A stretch of 64,000 bases of DNA from Panicum virgatum. Its lineage: Eukaryota; Streptophyta; Magnoliopsida; Poales; Poaceae. Location of the stretch: positions 16,848,403-16,912,402 of the forward strand of contig NC_053144.1 of the NCBI RefSeq assembly GCF_016808335.1. Direction: 5' to 3'. How positions within the stretch are numbered: the stretch's first letter is position 1; every line of letters starts with the position of its first letter. The position numbers were made by a program, and so were the translations under genes. The notes under the pieces are model-generated. The model searched no databases. It worked only from the letters and a program-made list of their open reading frames with translations, and was not told the origin of the DNA. Of this stretch, positions 11,652 to 22,588 are shown in pieces.

Positions 11652-13670
11652 TTAAAACTCGGCCTTTCTTTTTCTTTCTTGTCTCTGGAATTCTTTCCAG
11701 AAATTCCAGATCGACCGGTCAGACCGGTCTCCAGACAGGTCAGACCGGTCTGAGCAGACCTGGCGCCCTTCTTCTGTTCTTGCCCCCCCCCCCCCGAGTG
11801 TTGAATTCTTCAATGAATCTTCAGGGACTTTCTTTGCTGGAGCTTCCTGATGAGATTTCGAAGGCTCGGACCTTTCTTCACCAATGATTATATTTTTTCC
11901 TTTTGTTGATTCGGCTTGATTTGGCCGAATTAACACTTTAGGATTACTCAATTCAATCACATGTGTATGCGCAGGGAAAGGATTCTGATCCACCTGCATT
12001 TGTGGAACAATTATTCGGCCTTCATTAACAGCCGATTGAATTTGCCTTCGAAGCACATTGCAATCATTAGTCGCATGAGAGAAAGTATTATGAAATTTGC
12101 AATAAGCTCGCCGCTTTAATTCTTCGAGCGGTGGTATGACATGCGACATCTTGATGTATCCATTCTTATATAATTCATCAAATATTCTCTCACATTTGGA
12201 TACATCAAAAGTAAATCTTTCTTGCCGATCTTTATGAATCGGCTTAAGAGAATCGCAAACGCAATGTTTATCATTAGAGGACCAAACAAATTCAGCAGTA
12301 TAAACATCTTTACCTTCATCGTCCGAACAATTGGAATCACACCTGAGCACATAAACATGACGATTAGGTTTTTCATTGGACTTTTGAGAATCTCTAGCTT
12401 CTTTAGCTCGGCTTTCATTAGCCAGAGCCTTTTGTAAGACTTGACTAACATCTAGAAATTCTTGTCCCTCTAGCTTTGCTTTATGAAAATCAAGTAAACC
12501 AGCAAAAGCTAGATCAGCTAAATCTCTATCAGAAATTGTCAAACTATAACATCGGTTTCTAGTATCTCTAAATCTTCTAATATACTCAGAAACACCTTCA
12601 TGTATCTTTTGCTTAACCGATGTGAGATGTGACAATTTCAATTCAGTTTCACCACTAAAGAAATAATCATGAAATTTTTGCTCTAAATCAGCAAAAGTGA
12701 AAACTGAATTGGGTGGCAATGAAATAAACCATGTAAATGCAGCACCCGATAGAGACAAAGGAAATAACCTCAATTTGTAAATATCATTAGTGCTAGCTTC
12801 ACCACATTGTATAATAAATTGACCTATATGCTCCAATGTAGTTCTACTATCATCACCAGTGAATTTAACAAATTCAGGAATTTTAAACCCTTGAGGATAT
12901 GCAACATAATCGTAATTCTCAGGGTATGGCCTTTGATAAGATCGACATTTGGCTTTAGGCTCTATACCAAAAGTTTGCCGAAATATCTTAATCACCTCCT
13001 CTTTGATACTACCTGATCCAACATCATCGGCGTTAAGCCGATTTGTGATCGGTGTACTACTAGGTTGAGCAAAGTTCGGCGGTGTGGAATGTCGCAACGA
13101 ACTTGCTGCCCCATATGGCACATTGGCATGAGGTGATGCATCATAATTAATTCGGCTTTGCTGATTAGCCGAATTAGTCACAATAGCATTATTAGTTGGA
13201 ATTGACGAACCACGAATTGTCTTATCGGTATTAGATGTAGATGCATTATTACCGACAGACTTCATACCAAGATGTATTTCAATTCGGCTAAAACGGTCAT
13301 CAAACATATCATGCATATTTTGACCAATAAATTCCAACTTATTATTCACATGAGAAGAAACAGCATCATCTATATCATTAGCTATTTCAGAATTAAGGAT
13401 AGGCTGCTTGTTCTCATCGAAATTTACCTCAAATTGTGAAGCATCGAAGGCGGCATCCGTAGTGACCTTCCCTTGTCGATCGATGGAGAAGTGCGAGATG
13501 TACTGGTTCATGGCTTCTTCTTCCAGCTTCTGGATCTTCTTCTCCTTCTCTTCTCTGATCTTCTTCTGGATGTCATCAAGAATCTTCTGATGCTCGGCCG
13601 GAAGTTGTTGAACATTCGGCCTCCGGATATTGGCAGAATCAACCTCACCAGGTTTAGGAATACCGGTCAT
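11652..13670 (-). CDS. Retrotransposon gag-like protein
   Basis: Open frame of about 672 residues from the ATG at 13668-13670 (MTGIPKPGEVDSANIRRPN); an earlier ATG lies in the LTR and is not favoured. An N-terminal lysine/glutamate-rich coiled-coil segment precedes the central gag fold, recognised by LFPLSLSGAAFTWFISLPPN and KFHDYFFSGETELKLSHLTS, the pattern of plant Gypsy-type gag proteins. A C-terminal CKFHNTFSHATNDCNVLRRQ resembles a zinc-binding Cys/His patch. Near the C-terminus it contains residues encoded by a long poly-C run (about 11785-11798) and by ACCGGTCAGACCGGT repeats. Further minus-strand frames downstream (11135-11634) may be a continuation after a frameshift. No pol genes are present, so mobility would depend on another element. 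Confidence 0.85.
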   Translation of the reverse strand: MTGIPKPGEVDSANIRRPNVQQLPAEHQKILDDIQKKIREEKEKKIQKLEEEAMNQYISHFSIDRQGKVTTDAAFDASQFEVNFDENKQPILNSEIANDIDDAVSSHVNNKLEFIGQNMHDMFDDRFSRIEIHLGMKSVGNNASTSNTDKTIRGSSIPTNNAIVTNSANQQSRINYDASPHANVPYGAASSLRHSTPPNFAQPSSTPITNRLNADDVGSGSIKEEVIKIFRQTFGIEPKAKCRSYQRPYPENYDYVAYPQGFKIPEFVKFTGDDSRTTLEHIGQFIIQCGEASTNDIYKLRLFPLSLSGAAFTWFISLPPNSVFTFADLEQKFHDYFFSGETELKLSHLTSVKQKIHEGVSEYIRRFRDTRNRCYSLTISDRDLADLAFAGLLDFHKAKLEGQEFLDVSQVLQKALANESRAKEARDSQKSNEKPNRHVYVLRCDSNCSDDEGKDVYTAEFVWSSNDKHCVCDSLKPIHKDRQERFTFDVSKCERIFDELYKNGYIKMSHVIPPLEELKRRAYCKFHNTFSHATNDCNVLRRQIQSAVNEGRIIVPQMQVDQNPFPAHTHVIELSNPKVLIRPNQAESTKGKNIIIGEERSEPSKSHQEAPAKKVPEDSLKNSTLGGGGARTEEGRQVCSDRSDLSGDRSDRSIWNFWKEFQRQERKRKAEF

Positions 13671-13716
13671 GGCAACCGATTTATTTTTTCTTTTCCCCAG
13701 CGGAGTCGCCAAAATA

Positions 13717-14301
13717 TGTTGGCGCAGAACTAGGGCCAACACACGAAAACGCTTGAACGCGCAGCGAGCGACGGCACAATGCAGCGCCGATGCTTAGACC
13801 GGTCAGACCGGTCGGGTATACCGGTCAGACCGGTTGTCGCCGAGTAGATCGGTGACGAAGCCTACGAACGTTAGCCCGGGAAGACCCGTCGGGGCAGGCG
13901 CACGTAGGGTTGTTCTAGGGTCGGCAGACCACCTAGAACGCCCTCAATCGACGTAGAGACGATGGAGGAACAGCAAATAGTAGATTGGAAAAGCTAGGGC
14001 AAGAGAAAAGTAAAAAGATAAAAGTTGTATTGATTTGATCGATTGGATACCCTAATCGGTCGTGACCCTTTATATTTATAGGGTGGGGTGGACTTATCCA
14101 GCAAGAAATCCTATTACAGATCTAAATCTTAAAAAAATTCTAGTTGTACTCGGATTCCAGGTAGACCGGTCTGACCGGTCCGACCCACCGGTCCGACCGG
14201 TTGGTGTTGCCAGACCGGCTACATGGTCCAGACCGGTCAGACCGCTCTCAAGCACCGGTCAGACCGGTCTGTTCGACCAGTGCCAATTTTGGTCGTCAAC
14301 A
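13717..14301 (-). repeat. LTR (5' in element orientation)
   Basis: Partner of 10382-10966, near-identical. A plus-strand-visible TTTATATTTATAGGG near 14069 could be part of an LTR control region, but the promoter direction is not resolved. Confidence 0.93.
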
Positions 14302-17300
14302 AACCCCACCTGAAAGAACCAAATGCATAAGGTTTACTAAGCAGTGGATGTAGAAAAGCTGTACCAAAGACAAGTATTGTTGTTTGGATCAGATGGCACG
14401 AGCGCGACAGGAATCCCCACCTTATATATAATATAAAATAGGTAGGAACATCTTGTTTCGGCTGTGACAAGAACTGCAAACTACAGTGACATGAACAAAA
14501 TATTTGGACATAATGCTAGTGATGCTAGTGATGCTTACTTATTTTATTTGGCAATTTAATGATTCAGGAGCATCTGCAGTGTTGAGTTTTACAATGTAAC
14601 ATAACATGTAGAGCAGCATTAGAGGTGAAGGCGAAAATAGGAAACCTTTCACTTTCATCTCACAGGATCTTGGAAGGGAGCTTACCTCTTTCTTTGAGTT
14701 AGACCGGACCATTGAAATGATGATGGCTTCTTTCTCCCGGCCTTGGAACCCATCAACTGTCGATATCTCTAAATCTTTCAGTTTAGCATCTTTGTTTCTC
14801 ATCATCTTCAGGCAGGTTACCTATGACATTAAAATATTTAATGATTCAGTTCTTCAGAACTAGGTGAAGTCCTCAAGAAGCCAACCATAAATTCATAACA
14901 TATAGATGAATTACAAGCTGAAGGTTGCAAGAAACAATGTTCACAATGTAAACGGACTACAATTGGCCATGTGTAGTCTGCCAACCACCAAGGATGGTAT
15001 AAAGCAGAACAAAAGAAATACTGTAGATAGGCATCCTATATTATACATAATACATGAAAATAAAGCAACAAATGTCATGAGGATCAGATCGAAGAGTGAT
15101 TCAACAGAAGATTAAGCTACTGCATGACTGGTAAACTGCTATAGTATTATTTTGATCATACTTATGGTATCCAAGGGGGTAAGGGACCAAAAACCTGAGC
15201 AGCATAAGGTGTAATTATTCCAACATCAGATGCACGAACACCACTCTCAACAAGCAACTTGGCATGAGCAATGGATACTGCTGCCTCACCCTCATTCATA
15301 GTGCTCTCCTCTTCATCTTTTACTTCTTCCATATCGCACCTAAGAATATATGAAAAATGCGAGAAGCATTATTTGAAAAGCATATAGCCTTAGAAAAAAC
15401 AGTCTTCTTTTTCAATCAACCAAATGATTGTTCCACATTTGAAAAGATAAACTTCTGAGTATTTTCTCCTCAAATATGAAATATCTTTCTGCAGAGAAAA
15501 TAGTAATCTTAATCTCTTGTAAATTTTACATAGCAATACTATTTGCAAGGCGCACAGAGAAAACATGAAACAGAAGAATCGTGAAATCTCTATGCATGAA
15601 CAGTTTGACAAGTACAATTACAAGTGTTATGAACAGTCAGAAGCATCAGGTAATAATCACCCTGTAGTGTCAATGAGTATAATAGTTGGTTATGTTGAAG
15701 AAGATCTTGTGACTTCTTCGAGATCATAGAGCATATGCCCAGCTACACTACAATGTGCTTTGATCTGAGAAGAAATATGGGAATAATAACATTAAGGAAA
15801 AATGAGAATTCAAAGAATAAAACAAAAGGATCAGGTTACTGAACTGGTAGCACAATAACATGATGTCACACCTTACTGTTATAAAGTTCTTTAGATGACC
15901 AATTCATAATGTGCTCGTGCATTCTATACTGGACAGTGAGCATGGATGTGATCTCCTCTCCATAAGCTTCAGTAAGCTGTTCAAAGAGTGTCTTTCCCAT
16001 CCCCTTCTTTTCAGCCTCAACACTTTGAATTGTTGGGGGAAGTTGAAGATGGTCTCCAGCAAGAATGCACCTTGGCCCCTGAATGCCAAGAAAATAAATT
16101 AAGAAGCTTCGTATCATAACCAAATTGACTGAGAACAAACATTGGGTAGATTACCAAAGCTACAGTATTGCACATGCTGACTCAAACCAAACAGAAAGTC
16201 TATCAGCCTATCACTTAGCTAATGACACTACCTAGTGGGGAGTTCACATCACCAGTAGCAGGATGCTTCAAGTGAATTTTATGTTAACAAACAACTTCAT
16301 ACATGTCCAAAGATTTACCTAGTGGGTAATATTTGTGATGCTTTTTCAGTATATTCAAATTGCATCCTTACAGAGCTTATCATAAACTTTGATTTTTGCT
16401 TCAGTCATATACTTACTTTCAGCAAGGCTATCCAGCATGCCACCTCAAGTGCCTGAGCAGCTTCATCAATGACAACCAAATCAAATGTAATGCCATTTAG
16501 CTTTTTTGAAGATGCGCCAGTCAAAGTTGTCAGCACAACATCTGCATTTTTTAGTACATCAGTTACTGCAAGCTGCTGTCGTTTTCTTTCCTCTTTGGCA
16601 AGGGTTTTGAGCTCTTTCCTGATGTCCCTTTTAGTGTTCCGATCTTTAGCTTTCAGCAATTTGCTATTCAGCACCTGCAAGCAAAGAGAGAACGTATAAA
16701 AAAAACCTAAATGCAAATATGATAAAATAACTGCAGTCACAACTATAAGAGCCTTGTAAGTAGTTCGTTCCTTTGATCGTAGTTGGTAGTGTGTCCAAAG
16801 TATGTACTCACTGCATTCTTTTTTATTTGATATTTACGATTTTTATCTGCTCTCCAATGACCCTTTGACCTTGATTTTGTAGTTACATTACTAAAATTCA
16901 TAAAACTTCACAAAAATATTGTAACAAATCTGGTGATGTAGTTGTCTTATATCAGAACATTGATGATTAAACATATAGATGTTGAAAGTTAAGCTTGGTA
17001 GCATGGATTCTAAGAAGCAGTCATGGGTTGAACAAAAGCAACAATGTGGAAGCGAATAGTTATTTACCTTCATTTCCTTGCGAATGTCTCCTGCTAAGCT
17101 ACTATTACCAGCTCGCAATACCTGGTCCCAAAAGTCATATGAATACATGAAGGTATCACAATTAACATAGCTTCAAACAAAAATTCTTACAAGAATTTTA
17201 AACGGCTTGTGTAGTTGTAAAAAAGAAGCAAAAAGAAAGAATCAGCATGCAATAACAGAGGCAAAAAGTGATCTAACCAAAGGGAATACAACACTCATAA

Positions 17301-18098
17301 TCTGGATTTTCACAAAATCTCCAACAAAAACAAATGATTGTAACTCTTTACTATGCATTTCGATAGTACAACAGTTAAAAGACAGTCAATCATGACTTAT
17401 GACGTAAATAGCAAAGTTCAAGTGTCTAGAAATTCTAGTTCAACAGCATAGAAGCAAATTGATAAGCCACTTAAAACATGGTTATACCTGTGCATCAAGA
17501 GCGCTGTCGAGAACTTGGGGTACTAAACGAGCAGGATGCCCCAACCTCACTAATTTTGTCCTGCAGAATTTCAACAGCCCCATGTCACATTGAGCAAATT
17601 GGTGAGAAAGGAATATACTGTGTCACTTATGGGACAATGAGATTATTTACACATTCTATCTTCTCTAAATTGGATACAGTATATGCTTGTCATTTTTTCC
17701 CAACAGAAATCATCAATCAAAAATTTTCAGTGAAAAATATCTTTCATAACTTTGCTTCAACAAACCTGTATCGTGCAAGTCGCTCAACAATATTATCCAC
17801 AGTGATATTAGATGCAGCGCAGGCAAGAATCTTTGATCCACGCTTGACCTCCTGCAATATTATCTCAATAATAGTTGTTGTTTTTCCAGTTCCAGGAGGC
17901 CCATGAAGCAAGAAAACATCCCTTGATCCAAGCGCCTTCGAGATAGCATCTTTCTACAGAATAAACAAACATATTTTTGTATAACATGGCTGATAAGCAT
18001 CCAATTTATGCTCTATTGTTAAAATACTATGATGTGTCTTGTACGTTTATTCAAAAGCAAGGTGAAAAAAACATACATGTCCAAAGATCAAAAAAGAA

Positions 18099-18459
18099 CA
18101 ATGAAAATGGCTCCGTCTTTAGTGCGATTATATGAGCAAATGCCTGAACCGAAATACGTCATTGCTATGGGAGCCTATACTATTACAGGCGGAATGTTCA
18201 GTACAGATTCCTATAGTACTGTTCGAGGAGTTGATAAGTTAATTCCTGTGGATATCTACCTACCGGGTTGCCCGCCTAAACCAGAGGCTGTTATAGATGC
18301 CCTAACAAAACTTCGTAAGAAGATGTCGCGAGAAATAGTTGAGGATCGAACTCTATATCAAAGTCAAAAGAAAAATCGATCTTTTACTACCCGTCACAAG
18401 TTTTATGTTCGGCGCAGTACTCACACTGGAACTTATGAACAAGAATTGCTCTATCAACT
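18099..18459 (+). pseudogene. ndhK: Nuclear plastid DNA insert: ndhK fragment
   Basis: The plus-strand frame [20 protein letters not shown] continuing through [20 protein letters not shown] to [13 protein letters not shown] is the C-terminal part of plastid NdhK, a NADH dehydrogenase-like complex subunit. It has no N-terminus, starts abruptly before MKMAP and ends abruptly after LLYQ. It lies in a helicase intron, in the opposite orientation. The conserved cysteine of the MGACTITGG motif is tyrosine here (TGC to TAT), consistent with decay after transfer. Similarity to the plastid gene otherwise is very high, so the transfer is probably recent. Not expected to be expressed as NdhK. Confidence 0.9.
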
Positions 18460-18479
18460 ATAAGTTACCAATGCCAGAG

Positions 18480-19329
18480 AAACAACATAAAAATATGACA
18501 AGGTAAGCCATCAAAATTTAAGAGGGTGATATGATCCTAGACTAGACAGCTGACATTCAAGAAGAAGGCCAGCTAACTGATATTGAAAAGTAAGAGGGTG
18601 AAACGCAGAAGTAGCCATAGGGCATAACACATAATGTGATGTACATCCACAAGCTGCTGGCGCCTCCTGGGCTGGTTTCAGTTGCTACTTCTATTATCAG
18701 TTTAAAATTTAAGAAATTCTCCCATTTAAAAGAACTGCAGCTAAGATAAACTATCAACAAATGTTATTCCTTTCTTCTAAAACTAAATTCGAAGTGTAAA
18801 CTGTTGGGTATTTCACCGGTTATATGGTAGACATCCATGCAGTGAATCACTCTGTTCACCAACGATGAAGGCATTAGGTATGTTAGTTTTAATTCAGGCT
18901 TGAAATTCTTTCAAATATAGCCATAAGATCTTTACATATGGTGTTACAACTGATAAAAGCAACATCAATTACAATTGTGTCATCTTCTGATGTGGTCCTC
19001 CTAAAATGCCAAGCATCAGATACTAAGACCATTCTTTCTGGCTTTTTTTTTTAGATCCCATTCTTTCTGGCTTGTAGCATGTGATTAATGCCAGACATCC
19101 TGGTGAGTTGAATTGCAATTATGACTCCCATAACTAAAATAATTATATACACTGTAAGTCTATCATTGTAGGTTGGAAAATCACGGTGTTAATTAATATA
19201 TGATTCAACTTCATGTAATATAATTAATGTGTACGAGGGACAACAGAACAAAACAATTTACGGAAATTATATGGTATACCATACTGAGGAATGTGAGTAC
19301 TCTATCCTGCCTGTGATGAGTGAATTGTC
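18480..19329. other. Helicase intron, no gene seen
   Basis: AT-rich intronic sequence. A short phrase CCATTCTTTCTGGCTT is repeated around an oligo-T run near 19028-19072. Nothing else recognised. Confidence 0.5.
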
Positions 19330-20800
19330 AACCGTGCGGTGTGATCGTGCACTTGGTCTTTGGATTGCAGGTACACGGGCGTCGAGTGTCGGCGGGGAGC
19401 TGCCGTGGAGGTGCTGTGGCCGATGGACCGTGCGGTGGACGGCGGTGAAGGGCAGCCGGGACCAGAGCTCGGACCGGGCGGCAGCTGTGGCATCCACTCC
19501 TTAATCGAGGGCGCAAGCGGCGACGGGAGGCGGGTTTCTTGGTTTGCGCCACAAAACCAAGGAGGCAGACGGCGGTTGAAGACGCCAAGTCGTGGAGGCA
19601 CGGGCGTCGGTCTCGGGACTGATGGAGGCGACGGGCGTCGGGCGGCGTCTAGGACCGTCAGAAGGCCGAGGCGGGAACGGCGTCTAGGGCCACGGCGTGG
19701 AGGCGGGAATCTTCCCGCGCGTGAGGTTTTGGCGGTTTTCTCAAAACCGGCCACCTACCCGGGTTTCGCGGACCCTCCAAAACCGCGGACCGGATCTTCG
19801 TCGACGTGGCGGCATCGCAGCAAAGACTTCGAGTCGAAGAAAGAAGCTCCGCCGTCGATCGAGGTTGTACAGCAGGGTGCTGCTGACCCGACCGGTCTGA
19901 CCGGTCTGGCCGCAGCAGCTGGGTATAAATACCCCCACCAGCCCGTGGCTGGTTGAGCCTCTTGAGCCTTTTGTTTTCTCTTCGTTTTTCCTTCTCCCTG
20001 CCCCTGCTCTAGGTTAGGGCCAAGGTCTCCAACGCAAAGGGAGGTTAGATTATAGCTAATCTCTTCGATTTAGAGGGTGGATGATAGTGTGGTCGGCTCT
20101 AGCCTTTGTATAGGTGAATTCCTCCGTGAATTATGAATGAAATTGTGTTGAGATTCACCCGTGTGTGCTGAGCTTTTCGTCCTCCCCTTCCCTTTATGTT
20201 TTTGGACTTGATTTTTCCTCCTTTGAGGTGTTTTGTGTTTGGAGAAGTCAAGTTCTTCGATTCGTGGTTTGATGGACTCGTTGTGACGATTCTAATCTAT
20301 CTAGCCTAGTGCCAAACCTGTAGGAATCGCGAGTTCTCACAGATTGAGATTTTTGGGTTCTTGAGAAAACCCCAATTCTCTTTGATCTTCCCTTAATTTC
20401 TCACGATCTGTTAATATTTTGGGAAAGATCTTTTGGGAATATGTTCATGGGGTAAATGCGAAGCTTTCCTCCAAGTTTCGTTGGATTTGGACTTCGTTTA
20501 CTCGAGATTTGACATTTGGAGCTTTGTTGGCGGGCTGTCTGGGAGCGACCGGTCTGACCGGTCTGTGCAACCGGTCTGACCGATCTCTGCAGTCTAGTTC
20601 TGCGTTTCGACTCGCTTTGCTTCCGCGCTGCGACCTGGGTCTTCTGCTTCGAGATAGCTTGTCCATAGCTATTCTCGCTGATCTAGGTTCGAGGGCTTGT
20701 GGTGATTTTGGGACATAGGCCGACGTTTCAAATTTCGGAGAAATTTTATTCGGCTCCCATTCACCCCCCCCCTCTAGTCGCCAGTTTCGGTCCCTCACAT
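19330..20800 (+). mobile_element. Unclassified promoter-bearing repeat, probably a non-autonomous retroelement
   Basis: A GC-rich 5' part is followed by a TATA box (GGGTATAAATACCCCC, about 19920-19935), then a pyrimidine-rich leader. The right end reads TTCACCCCCCCCCTCTAGTCGCC then AGTTTCGGTCCCTCA, a wording met at the borders of grass LTR retroelements. It carries ACCGGTCTGACCGGTC repeats (19897-19912 and 20549-20585) also found in the retrotransposon at 10.4-14.3 kb. No long protein is recognised and no second LTR or target duplication was found. The left boundary is approximate. Confidence 0.5.
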
Positions 20801-22179
20801 ACTTATAAATAATATAGTAAATCCTACTGTTCCAGCAAAAAATTATATTTTTGATTTGCATATGACTTTTGTTTAACTCATCCAACCATGTGGATCAGAA
20901 CAGAAATGAACTCAATGATACAGCATCAACAAGCTCTTACTGAATGTGATCAAGAAAGGAAAAGTTTCAAATAGTGACCTGTGAATCATCCAAATTCTTG
21001 TTGAATGGACTGAATTTCATAGCATCCTTGGAGCGCATGGGTGCTTTCTCTCCAAATAAAACAGGAACAAGGTTTGCACAAGGTCCTGTTTGGACAGCCT
21101 TGCTAAGTTGAATTAGCGCATCCTTCATCCTGCGATAAGTGACCTAGAATAGAGATTATCACAATTCGATATCTAGCAAATGGCAACAGCAAACCAGCAA
21201 TTCTGAACTATGCTAGGAGAAATCTATGATGGATGAAGTCATATTCAAACCGTAGGCCAATATAAAAATCAAATAACGATCATACACATCTAAAACAAAT
21301 TGGTGGTAGGCTACAAGTGTAATTGTTCGTGTGATGTGCAATTTTGAGCTGTGTAGGCTGCGATTAACAGAAATCATGGAGTAATGCAAAAGATGGTAGT
21401 ACCTCATTTGCAAGCTTCTCAAGACGCAGAGGGCTGTTTAAACCATTTTCAGGAATATCATCGAAAGCAACAGTAATGGAAGAATCCTGTTGGTTCAAAA
21501 ACAAAGTTCTATTGTTACTCTGACACACAGAGAAAAAAACAAAAGTAGGCAGTCTTAGATGACACGAAGGTACCTTTAACCGATAAACTACACCTTGCCC
21601 AAGAGAAGCAGATCCAGCATCTGCCTTATTTGGCTTCAGGGCAACTACATCATGCGTTCCAAACTAAAGTAGCAAGAAAAAGAAGCAAGCATTATCATGA
21701 CAGTAAACATGAATGCAATCAACATCCTGCGAATTTACATAGCAATTGTGAGCCTTTCCTGTAACACAATTACTGCACAGTAAATCATGATTATGTTTAA
21801 TTGACTGAAATTACAGTGTCTGCTCGCAGAAGAAACAAGGTGCCAATTTCAACAATGGTTGTAATGTGATCTCAGTGTGCTCAAACAAAAGGTATTCAGT
21901 ACAAGAAAAAAAATTGTTTGGCTCTATAGTTAACACCACTAATATACACAAGATAACTAGCACAGGATTTGCAACTGTCAAGTCCCACAACAACTACTAG
22001 TACAACAGCAATTGGTAAAGAGCTCATTTACATTTACATAACAATCTGAATTCCCAACCCTACCAGTGTCATGACAGCAAGCACCCAAAAGAGAGGGTGA
22101 GGGAGGAAGGAGAACAGCCTGACCTTGTGAGACGGGAGCACGTCGCCTTTGTTGGGCTGGAACTCCAGGAGCGTCTTCC

Positions 22180-22480
22180 TTTTTTCATTTCTATATTAAA
22201 AAAAATCAAAAATATATGCCCGTTGGGATAAATTGCAAATATACCCCCCTGCCGCCCATTGCCCGGGCGACCGGGCACCGGTCGCCCCCTACGGGCGACA
22301 GGGGGCAAACTGCTAAATGGCGCGGGGGGCAGGCGGGGCCGGGGAGTGGGGGCGCTGGGGGGCGGTCGCCCCCCCCCCCCCCCCCCAACCGGCGACAGGG
22401 CATGGCTGCCCTATTTAAACCCCTCCTCCCCTCTCACCTCTCATTCTATTCTCAAAGATTCTCAAAGATCCCCTCTCACC
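22180..22480 (+). repeat. Left TIR of MULE A
   Basis: Matches the inverse of about 29470-29769. It contains GGGCGACCGGGCACCGGTCG, GGGCGACAGGGGGC, a run of about 16 C (22371-22386) and CCCTATTTAAACCCC near 22409. Confidence 0.8.
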
Positions 22481-22588
22481 TTTCATTGTGTTTTTCTTAT
22501 GAATTAGAGTAGAAGTAATTTTTATATATTGAAATATTGGATCGTAATCTTAGAATAATAGTAGCTATTGTTATTTCAGCATTTCGCC

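Larger units (their letters stand above)
10382..14301 (-). mobile_element. Non-autonomous gag-only LTR retrotransposon
   Basis: Two 585-bp direct repeats (10382-10966 and 13717-14301) start TGTTGGCGCAG and end GTCGTCAACA. They are flanked by a perfect 5-bp target duplication AACCC (10377-10381, 14302-14306). Read on the minus strand, the sequence just inside the 5' LTR has TGGCGACTCCGCTGGGGA, a primer-binding-site-like motif. AACAGGGGGGCATA before the 3' LTR is a polypurine tract. Only a gag-like frame is present; protease, reverse transcriptase and integrase are absent. The LTRs differ at about 11 positions counted by eye (near 2%), so the insertion is fairly recent. It sits inside the last helicase exon, 8 bp after the splice acceptor. 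Confidence 0.93.

Noticed and set aside
18097..18463. Functional ndhK gene
   Set aside because: Only the C-terminal part, no start region, conserved Cys lost, located in a nuclear intron among transposons.
22259..22512. Frames in the TIRs of MULE A (also 29391-29628)
   Set aside because: They run through the CCTGTCGCCC palindromes and poly-C runs and are mirrored in the inverse repeat; no coding evidence.
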